Below are positions 1-5,837 of a stretch of 8,511 bases of DNA, piece by piece. Each line of letters starts with the position of its first letter. The first letter of the stretch is position 1. This DNA comes from SAR116 cluster bacterium (GTDB lineage: Bacteria > Pseudomonadota > Alphaproteobacteria > Puniceispirillales > GCA-002684695): contig NYVQ01000067.1 in NCBI GenBank assembly GCA_002684695.1, positions 1 to 8,511 on the forward strand. Direction: 5' to 3'. The notes beneath the pieces were generated by a model. It did no database searches, was not told where the DNA came from, and saw only the letters and a program-made list of their open reading frames with translations. Position numbers and translations under genes: made by a program.

Positions 1-493
1 ATATATAAGAGAAACAGGAACTTCAATAGGCTTTATAGCTGGCTCTTTGTTGATAATTTTTCATTTAATTTCCTCTAAAGGAAAAATTTATAAAAAAACT
101 TCTTTAGAAGGCGGAACACCATTAGAAAGAACTTTTTTAGATACAAACTTCGTTACTATATGGGTGGTTATAGCCTTTTTATTATTTGAACTCATAATTT
201 ATTATACTTCTTTTGATTTAAAGATTTTGTTTAGTAATTATTTAATCTTTGCGCCTTTAATTGCTGTCCTTATTGGCTTCATACCTGGGTGTGGGCCTCA
301 AATTATAGTTACAAGTACTTATCTTATGGGAGTAATACCTTTGTCAGCACAAATAGGAAACGCCATAAGCAATGATGGTGATGCACTCTTCCCTGTTTTA
401 GCAATAGCACCCAAAGTTGGTTTAGTCGCCACTTTATATAGTGCAATTCCTGCTATTTTTTTTAGTTATGGATTTCTTTTGATTTTTGAATAA
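1..493 (+). CDS. Putative 10-TM metal/arsenic-type efflux transporter, C-terminal part (5' end outside window)
   Basis: The reading frame is open from base 2 to the TAA at 491-493, so this is the last 163 residues of a longer integral inner-membrane protein; the TTG at 47 is not a real start. The visible part has a hydrophobic segment at its beginning, a charged loop, and two or three further membrane segments. Two blocks are diagnostic: GFIPGCGPQ (bases 275-301), and NDGDALFP about 30 residues later, followed by a hydrophobic helix containing LYSAIPA. These resemble the family known as putative 10TM heavy-metal exporter (ArsP_2/DUF2899), also annotated as putative manganese transporter or arsenic efflux protein. 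The Cys in GCGPQ could contact a soft metal or metalloid, but this is inference. The true substrate is unknown. The family call rests on remembered motif similarity and the fragment is incomplete. Confidence 0.7.
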   Translation, partial: YIRETGTSIGFIAGSLLIIFHLISSKGKIYKKTSLEGGTPLERTFLDTNFVTIWVVIAFLLFELIIYYTSFDLKILFSNYLIFAPLIAVLIGFIPGCGPQIIVTSTYLMGVIPLSAQIGNAISNDGDALFPVLAIAPKVGLVATLYSAIPAIFFSYGFLLIFE

Positions 494-506
494 CTCACTC
501 TATAAT
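479..506 (+). promoter_or_regulatory. Candidate sigma-70-type promoter for the PanE-like gene
   Basis: A perfect TATAAT lies at 501-506 and is preceded, with a 16-base spacer, by TTGATT at 479-484 (four of six matches to TTGACA). The -35 element sits inside the last codons of the upstream exporter gene. Transcription would start near 513, leaving a leader of about 12 bases before the ATG at 525. The sequence is very AT-rich, so chance matches are common. The exact -10 and the position just ahead of the gene favour the call. Confidence 0.4.
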
Positions 507-524
507 TGTTAAAAAAGTAAAATT

Positions 525-1445
525 ATGAATATCCTTATTTATGGCATCGGAGCAATGGGCTCCATTTACGCCTCTCAACTTTCCAAACAAGGTAATAAAA
601 TTTTTGTAATAGACAAATGGGAAGAACATATTAATAAAATTAATAAAAATGGATTAAAAGTTGAAGGTGCCAGTGGGAATAGTATTTATAAAAATCTAAT
701 TGCATCAACTAAAGTTCCTAAAAATATAAATTTTGATATAATTCTAATTTCCACCAAAGCTAGTGGCGTTAAAAAAGCAGCATCTGAAGTTAAATCAATA
801 GTTAAAGACAACACTATTGTTATTTCTATTCAAAATGGAATTGGATCATCTGACGAAATTGTAAATCATATTCCAAAAAAACATTTGTTGGTAGGGGTTG
901 CAGATGGTTTTGGAGCATCAATTATTAAGCCAGGACACATTCATCATAATGCAATGAAACTAATTCGTTTCGGTGAATTGGATGGAGGAATTACCAAACG
1001 CTTAAATATAATTAAGGATTTATGGCTAAAATCAGGTTTTAATGTTGCAGTCTATGAAAATATTAATCAATTAATTTGGGAAAAATTTATATGTAACGTT
1101 ACGTTTAGCGCTCCTTGTACAGTCTATAACTGTAGTGTTGGAGAATTAATAAAAAATAAAAGTTACTGGAAGGTAGCAAATGGATGTACTCTTGAAGCGT
1201 ATGAAATATCAAAATTAAAAGGTATTACATTATCATTCGACAAACCTTTAAAATATGTAAAAGATTTTGGTGAAAAAATGCCAAATGCAAAACCATCAAT
1301 GCTTTTAGATCATTTATCTAAAAGAAAATCTGAAATTGATTTTATAAATGGACGCGTTGAATTAATGGGAGAAGAGCTTGGCGTTAAAACACCTTACAAC
1401 TTTATTCTTTCATCAATAGTAAGGAATAATGAACTAAAATTTTAA
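525..1445 (+). CDS. Ketopantoate reductase family protein (2-dehydropantoate 2-reductase-like)
   Basis: The 306-residue length is typical of PanE/ApbA proteins, cytosolic NADPH-dependent enzymes that reduce 2-dehydropantoate to pantoate for coenzyme A synthesis. The N-terminal Rossmann fold shows GIGAMG at residues 7-12, STKA with Lys78, and QNG at 103-105. The C-terminal helical domain has WEKFICN with Lys187 (matching the catalytic Lys of the E. coli enzyme) and Asn191, then PSM at 257-259 and a KSEID..NG block with Glu270, and ends GVKTPYN. At the position of the second conserved Asn of the active-site helix (NxxxN) this protein has Ser195. That substitution is found in paralogous branches of the family, so the substrate may be a different 2-oxo acid and no symbol is given. 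The start at ATG 525 lies directly ahead of the Rossmann strand; the ribosome binding site is weak. Its stop interlocks with that of the convergent methyltransferase gene. Confidence 0.85.
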   Translation: MNILIYGIGAMGSIYASQLSKQGNKIFVIDKWEEHINKINKNGLKVEGASGNSIYKNLIASTKVPKNINFDIILISTKASGVKKAASEVKSIVKDNTIVISIQNGIGSSDEIVNHIPKKHLLVGVADGFGASIIKPGHIHHNAMKLIRFGELDGGITKRLNIIKDLWLKSGFNVAVYENINQLIWEKFICNVTFSAPCTVYNCSVGELIKNKSYWKVANGCTLEAYEISKLKGITLSFDKPLKYVKDFGEKMPNAKPSMLLDHLSKRKSEIDFINGRVELMGEELGVKTPYNFILSSIVRNNELKF

Positions 1446-2227
1446 AGTGGCTTTTCAGCATAAAAATGTCCCGGTCTATGCTCCCCAATTTCTAATACTT
1501 CAACCATTTTATTCCAAATCTTTATAGTAGAATCAGCATCGTCTTTGCCAAGTATATCAATAAGTTTTTCAAAATAAGTAGACTGTAAATCACTTAACTC
1601 TTTTTTAGCAACTTCGAGATACCATGCATTCCTATCTCTTAAAAAAATATTTTTAAACCCAGGACTTTTTAATGCTTTAGAGTATCTCTGTAAGGAACAC
1701 ATATTCATACTCAAACCTTCCATTTTAATATATTCCTGCATTAATTGAGATGGATAATTGTCATCAACCCTCATCCAGTCACTTACACATAAAAAACCAC
1801 CAGGTTTAATAACTCTAAATAATTCTTCAGCAAGACTTTCTTTGTCCTTTATATGCAAAAAAGTATCTTTACTAAACACCATATCAAAAGAAGCATTATT
1901 GAAATCAAGCGGACCAGGATCAATAACCTTAAAATCTACAAGCTTTTCAAAACTATACTTTGATTTTAACTGATTTGCTCTGTCTATAACTTCCTTTTCA
2001 ACATCAACACCAGTAACATGACCAACTGAATGCTTTCTAATAAAATGAAAAGCAGCACTTCCAGCCCCACAACCAATATCAAGAATTCTCAAATTTTTTA
2101 TTGATTTATTATTTAACACTAAATCTATTTCATCAGACCCACCTGGCGATAAAAAACCCTCACCCCAAATCATTTCAAGGGTGTTTATTTGTTTTTTTCC
2201 ATACTCTCCTTCATCAGTTATACTCAT
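1442..2227 (-). CDS. SAM-dependent methyltransferase, phosphoethanolamine N-methyltransferase-like
   Basis: This 261-residue soluble class I methyltransferase has SAM motif I LDIGCGAGS (residues 49-57), an acidic residue after strand 2 (VTGVDVE, Asp75), the segment FSKDTFLHI (118-126), and the motif KPGG (141-144) followed by a strand ending in SDW. The N-terminal lead-in YGKKQINTLEMIWGEGF with SPGG just before the SAM fold resembles the YGxx(Y/F)(I/V)SxGG element of phosphoethanolamine methyltransferases such as the Plasmodium enzyme. The later RDRNAWY segment is also compatible with that group. The C-terminus has RPGHFYAEKP. Natural substrates could be a small amine such as phosphoethanolamine or sarcosine/dimethylglycine; this cannot be decided from sequence. 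The gene follows the LysE-type exporter with five bases between stop and start and has its ribosome binding site inside that gene, so the two are probably co-translated. Confidence 0.75.
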   Translation of the reverse strand: MSITDEGEYGKKQINTLEMIWGEGFLSPGGSDEIDLVLNNKSIKNLRILDIGCGAGSAAFHFIRKHSVGHVTGVDVEKEVIDRANQLKSKYSFEKLVDFKVIDPGPLDFNNASFDMVFSKDTFLHIKDKESLAEELFRVIKPGGFLCVSDWMRVDDNYPSQLMQEYIKMEGLSMNMCSLQRYSKALKSPGFKNIFLRDRNAWYLEVAKKELSDLQSTYFEKLIDILGKDDADSTIKIWNKMVEVLEIGEHRPGHFYAEKPL

Positions 2228-2232
2228 AGTTT

Positions 2233-2868
2233 TCAGGCTCCTTTTAATAAATTCGAGTTAATCATATCAGATATTACAAACAGTATTATGAAACTCATAA
2301 ATATTATAATGAATATATTTAAAAATTTCCAAATTTGAGGCTTATTAATAAATTTTGAGAAGTACTTAGATAAGTATCCTATCATAAAGAAAAACAAAAA
2401 TGAACTTAACGAGGCACCAATCCCAAAACTAATCTTATTACTAAACATGAAGTTTTTTGACATGTTGCCCAAAATAAAAACGGTGTCTGAGTAAACATGT
2501 GGATTTAAAAATGTAAATCCAAGAACCCTAAAAATTATTGATTTAAATGTATTTAAATTTTCTTCAAAATTAATTACAACTGAGGAATTAAATTCCCTCA
2601 ATTTATTTCTTATAAAATTTAATAAAAATAAAATTAGGAGAATGCTTAAAATATTCTCCACACTTGAATTTAAATAACTATCCAAGTAATGAAATAATAA
2701 AATTCCAATAAAAATTAATACAAAATCTGATATTGAACATATTATACATACAGTGAAAACAAATTGATTTTTAAGGCCTTGCTCTATTACAAATAAGTTT
2801 TGAGGACCTAAAGCAAGTATAAAACTTAACCCAGTTAAGAAACCCAATAAAAAAAAACTAAAATCCAT
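2233..2868 (-). CDS. LysE/ArgO-type amino-acid exporter
   Basis: This 211-residue inner-membrane protein has the usual LysE-superfamily length and about six hydrophobic segments. The first helix ends in ALGPQN (residues 19-24), followed by the FVIEQGLKNQ loop, then a helix carrying the Ser-Asp pair (47-48). The central region has FLNPHVYSDTV (120-130), matching the NPHVYLDT signature of the LysE/ArgO branch that exports basic amino acids, as opposed to the RhtB branch. The family exports L-lysine and L-arginine when intracellular levels are high, typically under a LysG/ArgP regulator. No such regulator is visible here. It is the first gene of a two-gene operon with the methyltransferase. The start ATG at 2868-2866 is preceded by a weak AGAG element. 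Substrate assignment beyond the family is inference. Confidence 0.85.
   Translation of the reverse strand: MDFSFFLLGFLTGLSFILALGPQNLFVIEQGLKNQFVFTVCIICSISDFVLIFIGILLFHYLDSYLNSSVENILSILLILFLLNFIRNKLREFNSSVVINFEENLNTFKSIIFRVLGFTFLNPHVYSDTVFILGNMSKNFMFSNKISFGIGASLSSFLFFFMIGYLSKYFSKFINKPQIWKFLNIFIIIFMSFIILFVISDMINSNLLKGA
2238..2245 (-). promoter_or_regulatory. Ribosome binding site of the methyltransferase, inside the upstream exporter gene
   Basis: On the minus strand these bases read AAAAGGAG, ending ten bases before the ATG at 2227. The site overlaps the final codons of the LysE-type exporter, whose TGA stop is at 2235-2233. Ribosomes finishing the exporter therefore pass over this site, which supports translational coupling and the chosen methyltransferase start. 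Confidence 0.6.
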
Positions 2869-2981
2869 AATTCTCTATAATAATAATTAAAAATAACATT
2901 AATATAATTTAATAATGACATTTCTTAACGCATTAAATCAAATGCCTTACTTAATATTGAAATTAAAAGGTATTGGGTTAA

Positions 2982-3000
2982 CTATTAAATAAATTAATAG
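2982..3000. repeat. Perfect AT-rich dyad upstream of the Sel1-repeat gene
   Basis: CTATTAA at 2982-2988 is the exact inverse complement of TTAATAG at 2994-3000, with five bases between. The dyad lies 17 bases ahead of the ATG at 3018, in the 149-base divergent region between the LysE-type exporter and the Sel1-repeat gene. Its position would suit an operator, but it is pure AT apart from one G/C pair, so chance occurrence is likely. No convincing promoter was found in the rest of the divergent region. Confidence 0.3.
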
Positions 3001-3017
3001 CCATTAAACACTAAACT

Positions 3018-3491
3018 ATGAAGTTACTTATTGTTATATTAATCACTTTTTTTTCTTTTATTTCATTTGCTAATGATAAAAGTCACAAAGATGATTGGTT
3101 TCTAAAGGCAAAAAAATATTATTATGATTATAACGTTGCTTTAGAGGAATATAAAAATAAAAATTATATAAATGCCTTTAAACTTTTATCTACTTTAGCC
3201 AAAGATGGAGACCCAAGGGCCCAATCTGATATTGCAGGCATGTATTTTAATGGCTGGGGTGTTGCCAAAAACTTTAAAATGGCCTTTAAATGGTATAAGA
3301 GATCTTCCCTTAATGGAAATCCTTATGCTCAGTACAAATTAGGTGACATGTATTGGAATGGCTATGGTGTAGATGTTAACACTGATACAGCACAAATATG
3401 GTGGAAGATGGCTGCCGATAATGGTTACAAAGATGCACAATTTAATCTTCCCTACCAGTATTGCCACATGAGTAAACCTCAATGTCAATAA
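3018..3491 (+). CDS. Small secreted Sel1-repeat (TPR-like) protein
   Basis: This 157-residue protein begins with a clear Sec signal peptide (MKLLIVILITFFSF, predicted cleavage after Ser16-Phe17-Ala18), so it should be periplasmic or secreted. After a short charged linker comes a degenerate TPR-like helix pair (about 39-65). Two good Sel1 repeats follow: about 66-101, with AQSDIAGMYFNGWGV and AFKWYKRSS, and about 102-137, with AQYKLGDMYWNGYGV and AQIWWKMAAD. A third begins at DAQFNL and breaks off. The tail holds two cysteines (149 and 156) that could form a disulfide. Sel1 repeats are protein-binding scaffolds and no enzymatic motif is present; the partner cannot be inferred. No Shine-Dalgarno sequence is obvious before the ATG, but the signal peptide fixes the start. 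Confidence 0.85.
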   Translation: MKLLIVILITFFSFISFANDKSHKDDWFLKAKKYYYDYNVALEEYKNKNYINAFKLLSTLAKDGDPRAQSDIAGMYFNGWGVAKNFKMAFKWYKRSSLNGNPYAQYKLGDMYWNGYGVDVNTDTAQIWWKMAADNGYKDAQFNLPYQYCHMSKPQCQ

Positions 3492-3494
3492 TTC

Positions 3495-3522
3495 TTGAAA
3501 AATTAATTTAATTAGTTATAAA
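3495..3522 (+). promoter_or_regulatory. Candidate sigma-70-type promoter for the four-helix membrane protein
   Basis: TTGAAA at 3495-3500 and TATAAA at 3517-3522, each five of six matches to consensus, are separated by 16 bases. The -35 begins four bases after the stop of the Sel1-repeat gene. Transcription would begin near 3529, just upstream of the GGAG at 3532-3535. This explains why the TTG at 3530 is unlikely to be the start codon. Confidence 0.5.
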
Positions 3523-3531
3523 ACTTTAGTT

Positions 3532-3535
3532 GGAG
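3532..3535 (+). promoter_or_regulatory. Ribosome binding site that decides the start at 3542
   Basis: GGAG lies six bases before the ATG at 3542. An in-frame TTG at 3530 would place this element inside the coding sequence, so the ATG is the better start. Confidence 0.6.
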
Positions 3536-3541
3536 AAATTT

Positions 3542-3961
3542 ATGATTGAAAATTTTAATAATATATATTTGTTTTTACTTTTTTTAGTTGGATGTATTTT
3601 AACTCCTGGATTTTATGCTTTTCAGTTATGGGAGGCCAAGGGAATTTTTAGAAGATATAATATTGACGATTCTGCAACTTTAGTGCAGAGGTTTGCAGCA
3701 GCCTGGCCAACAGCTGAGTCTCTCACAGCTATAATTATTATTATTATTGGTCCTCAAGGTAACTGGGCTTTCTTTGTTTTAGGATTTATAGTTTTTCTAG
3801 CAAATTTTATTTATAATACTGGAACGTATTTTAATTTAGCTTTTACACTTGGTAGAGATAAATATAAAGTTGCTCCTGAAGCAATGTATGCATCAATTTT
3901 TAAGCTTTTTGTTTATGGAACGTTATTAATCAGTTTAAGAGAAAAATTATTTATCAACTAA
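3542..3961 (+). CDS. Uncharacterised four-helix inner-membrane protein
   Basis: No family was recognised. From the ATG at 3542 the protein has 139 residues and about four hydrophobic segments: roughly 7-25, 58-72 (including a run of six isoleucines encoded by an ATT-repeat near 3734-3748), 75-97, and 119-133. Between the first two lies a basic, polar stretch (WEAKGIFRRYNIDDSATLVQ). Between the last two is GRDKYKVAPEAMYAS. There is no signal-peptide cleavage site and no catalytic motif. A TTG 12 bases upstream would add four residues, but it is disfavoured because the ribosome binding site and predicted transcription start fall on it. It stands 50 bases after the Sel1-repeat gene, has its own candidate promoter, and its stop codon interlocks with that of the convergent OMP gene. 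Confidence 0.7.
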   Translation: MIENFNNIYLFLLFLVGCILTPGFYAFQLWEAKGIFRRYNIDDSATLVQRFAAAWPTAESLTAIIIIIIGPQGNWAFFVLGFIVFLANFIYNTGTYFNLAFTLGRDKYKVAPEAMYASIFKLFVYGTLLISLREKLFIN

Positions 3962-4497
3962 AATTTATAACTCATATTAAAAATTAGTCTGTTCTGATAA
4001 AAATTATTTAAATTTTCCCTATTATAATCTGCCCATGGGACCCCTGTACCACAGTGAAACTCTCTTTTAAATTTATCATAACAAGGATTCTCCTTAATAT
4101 CTCCTCCAATTCTTAAAGCATTATCAATTCCAAATAAAATATTTATATTTTTAATATTTTTACTCATTATAAATCCCATAGAGTAAATTGGAGAAACACT
4201 TAAAAGATCACTACTGTAACCAATATCAAAGTTGAAGGGTATAATTAAAATACTAGAATTTAATTTATATAAAATGCGAGTTTTTAAATTTAATTCAAAG
4301 TTTTTAGATTGATAGAAATGACCTAAATTAAATCTCTTTCCATTAGGAGCAATAAAGTTTCCGTCCCAAACTAAGGATTGTGAATATTTATTAGAACCCT
4401 TGGTATCTACAAAATTGAATAAATTGCTTCCAAAAACTTTTTCAGTAATTATAAGAAAAATTATCGTTAATAAAATTTTTTTCATTTTCACAGTCAT
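3958..4497 (-). CDS. Small outer-membrane beta-barrel-like protein, third gene of the S8 protease operon
   Basis: No named family was recognised. A signal peptide (KMKKILLTIIFLII, likely cleavage near VFG/S, about residue 23) is followed by alternating hydrophobic/polar segments typical of outer-membrane strands: about 67-79, 82-95, 98-112, 116-131 and 166-179. The protein ends in NMSYKF. A terminal Phe with Tyr two residues before it and hydrophobic residues at every second position is the classical signal recognised by the BAM complex. Two cysteines (139 and 149) bracket a possible disulfide loop before the last strand. Roughly five strands are too few for an independent eight-stranded barrel, so it may be a barrel fragment, an oligomer, or contain strands I missed. 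Starts at TTG 4509, ATG 4497 and ATG 4485 are all possible; 4497 was chosen for a weak GAAAG element before it. The gene overlaps the upstream lipoprotein gene by 56 bases. Confidence 0.65.
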   Translation of the reverse strand: MTVKMKKILLTIIFLIITEKVFGSNLFNFVDTKGSNKYSQSLVWDGNFIAPNGKRFNLGHFYQSKNFELNLKTRILYKLNSSILIIPFNFDIGYSSDLLSVSPIYSMGFIMSKNIKNINILFGIDNALRIGGDIKENPCYDKFKREFHCGTGVPWADYNRENLNNFYQNRLIFNMSYKF

Positions 4498-4627
4498 TTT
4501 TACTTTCAAAACAATTATTTGGATAAACAGGAATTGGTATAATTTGATTTTTGCCTATTTTTATATTTTCATTTGCACAGCTTATGAAAAAGGCGATAGT
4601 TAAGAGAGAGAAAATATTCCTTATCAT
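4442..4627 (-). CDS. Small lipoprotein (61 aa), middle gene of the S8 protease operon
   Basis: This short protein starts with a lipoprotein signal peptide (MIRNIFSLLTIAFF) and a lipobox-like ISC with the lipidated cysteine at position 17, leaving a mature tail of about 45 residues. The tail is Asn-rich and polar, with a Pro-rich patch (IIPIPVYP, 29-36) and two cysteines (39 and 46) that could form a disulfide. No family was recognised. Support for its being real: the ATG overlaps the protease TGA in an ATGA, a Shine-Dalgarno-like AAGGAAAGG lies just upstream, and a signal peptide with lipobox occupies exactly the expected place. Its 3' end overlaps the start of the OMP gene in another frame. 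By context it probably acts at the envelope with the protease or the OMP, for example as an accessory or inhibitor, but this is inference. Confidence 0.65.
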   Translation of the reverse strand: MIRNIFSLLTIAFFISCANENIKIGKNQIIPIPVYPNNCFESKNDCENEKNFINDNFSYNY

Positions 4628-5760
4628 TTCACAGTTACCTTTCCTTGAGGGCTCATGGCATTTTCAATGTTGAGCTCTCCATATCCATAAACTTCATCAG
4701 GCCCAGAAGTCCCTAAGTCAGTTGCTGTTTGCAAAATAACTTGTTTTATCTGAGCGCCATTTAAATTAGGGAACTTTTGCCTTAACAATGCAGCTGCACC
4801 AACCACTCTTGGCGCTGAAAAAGATGTACCAGATGCATCGCCACTAAAAAGCACATCATCATGTGCAACAATAAAATCTTTTGGGATAGATCCAGCTTGA
4901 TAACTATAAGGGGCCATAGACGTTACTCCATCTGACAATGACCCTACAAAAATTGTATCCTCACCTATTTCATAACCCTGAGCCCTAACTTTGCTATATA
5001 AAGCGGCAAAATAATCACAATCTGTAATAGATGCAGAACCACAATATTGCGCTCCATTTCCAGCAGCATGAACAAAAAGCATTTTTTGATTGTATTGAGT
5101 ATTATAGTTTGAATTAATACTAGTTATTTTATCTCTAACAGCATTTGATATAATAGTATCCCAGTTACTATTATTTACTCCTGTATAAAAACCAGAAGCA
5201 TTTTTAAGTGGTTTTTCAAAACCCCATGAATTATTAATGATAAAATAATCATTTATGTTATAATAACTGTAAGCATTATTTGCATTTTGAATGGTTGTAC
5301 TAAGATCACCACTAGGTAAATTAGTTAATATAACATCAGTTTCAGGTGCAACACTGTTAACTACTACAGATACCCAATCACCATGACTATCAATCCTGCT
5401 ATTTGAATTAAAACTGTCTAGAATTCCAACCTTTATTCCATTCCCTGTCCAGCCTTCAGACCAAGCAGTACTCGCTTTTGTATCCCTCGTAGCTATTGGG
5501 TATGCAAATACAGAATTTAGAGAAGAATGAGCTTGGGTTAAAGATAAATATGAATTACCACTTGGCCCATCGTAAGGAAGATTGCTTTCAGTACCCAAAA
5601 GAATTTTAGAATTTGCTTGCGATAAAGTTGAAGCAACTCCTTCGGTATAATCATATGAAATTTCAGGAGGATTGTTTAAGATGCCTCCTCCACCTCCACA
5701 AGATGACATCAAAAGTAAACAAATTAAAAAAAATCCATAGTTTACCTTTTTATAAATCAT
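4624..5760 (-). CDS. S8 family (subtilisin-like) serine protease, lipoprotein
   Basis: This 378-residue protein has a lipoprotein signal peptide ending LMSSC with the lipidated Cys21, followed by five glycines as a flexible tether, so it should be anchored to a membrane outside the cytoplasm. After about 80 linker residues comes a complete S8 catalytic domain: Asp115 in VGILDSF, His126 in DSHGDW (a variant of the usual HGTHV), the oxyanion-hole Asn235 in HAAGN, and the nucleophile Ser313 in GTSFSAP. The domain closes with YGYGELNIENAMSP at about 358-371, and the protein stops seven residues later. Many alphaproteobacterial S8 proteases continue from this point into a C-terminal autotransporter barrel, which is absent here. 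Cys240 and Cys248 could form a disulfide. No clear Shine-Dalgarno is seen before the ATG. It is the first gene of a coupled operon with a small lipoprotein and an OMP-like protein. Substrate unknown. Confidence 0.9.
   Translation of the reverse strand: MIYKKVNYGFFLICLLLMSSCGGGGGILNNPPEISYDYTEGVASTLSQANSKILLGTESNLPYDGPSGNSYLSLTQAHSSLNSVFAYPIATRDTKASTAWSEGWTGNGIKVGILDSFNSNSRIDSHGDWVSVVVNSVAPETDVILTNLPSGDLSTTIQNANNAYSYYNINDYFIINNSWGFEKPLKNASGFYTGVNNSNWDTIISNAVRDKITSINSNYNTQYNQKMLFVHAAGNGAQYCGSASITDCDYFAALYSKVRAQGYEIGEDTIFVGSLSDGVTSMAPYSYQAGSIPKDFIVAHDDVLFSGDASGTSFSAPRVVGAAALLRQKFPNLNGAQIKQVILQTATDLGTSGPDEVYGYGELNIENAMSPQGKVTVK
4638..4646 (-). promoter_or_regulatory. Ribosome binding site of the 61-residue lipoprotein, inside the protease gene
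   Basis: On the minus strand these bases read AAGGAAAGG, with the last G ten bases before the ATG at 4627. The site sits in the final codons of the S8 protease gene. Together with the ATGA stop/start overlap at 4624-4627 it indicates translational coupling. Confidence 0.5.
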
Positions 5761-5777
5761 TTGATATTAATAAATTT

Positions 5778-5790
5778 AAAAAAAAAAAAA
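5778..5790. repeat. A13 homopolymer tract between divergent genes
   Basis: Thirteen consecutive A bases (T13 on the minus strand) lie in the 77-base region between the divergent protease and hydrolase genes, 17 bases upstream of the protease ATG. On the minus strand the tract directly follows TTGTAA (5796-5791), a possible -35 element, so it would fall in the promoter spacer if that element is used. Homopolymers of this length are prone to slippage. No strong -10 element was identified, so the promoter itself is uncertain. Confidence 0.6.
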
Positions 5791-5837
5791 TTACAAGAAA
5801 TATTTTTGTTAGTTTAGTTATTTTGATATCATAAGAG

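Noticed and set aside
1436..1459. AAAATTTT palindrome and AAAG/CTTT mini-hairpin at the first convergent junction
   Set aside because: Four base pairs with no U-tract cannot be supported as a terminator.
2869..2960. Possible minus-strand promoter for the LysE-type exporter (TTAAGA with TATATT at 16 bases)
   Set aside because: Both hexamers are poor or AT-generic in an extremely AT-rich region, so the match is not distinguishable from chance.
4400..4603. Plus-strand open frame of 67 codons antisense to the OMP and small lipoprotein
   Set aside because: It looks hydrophobic only because it is the reverse complement of AT-rich signal-peptide codons; the minus-strand genes have better support.
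4485..4637. The string ACTGTGAAA precedes both the lipoprotein ATG (4627) and the OMP ATG at 4485
   Set aside because: Nine shared bases near two starts, partly coding, are not enough to claim a duplication or shared regulatory element.
5613..5834. Plus-strand open frame of 73 codons antisense to the S8 protease start
   Set aside because: It opposes a gene with an intact catalytic triad, lacks a ribosome binding site and shows no recognisable protein features.
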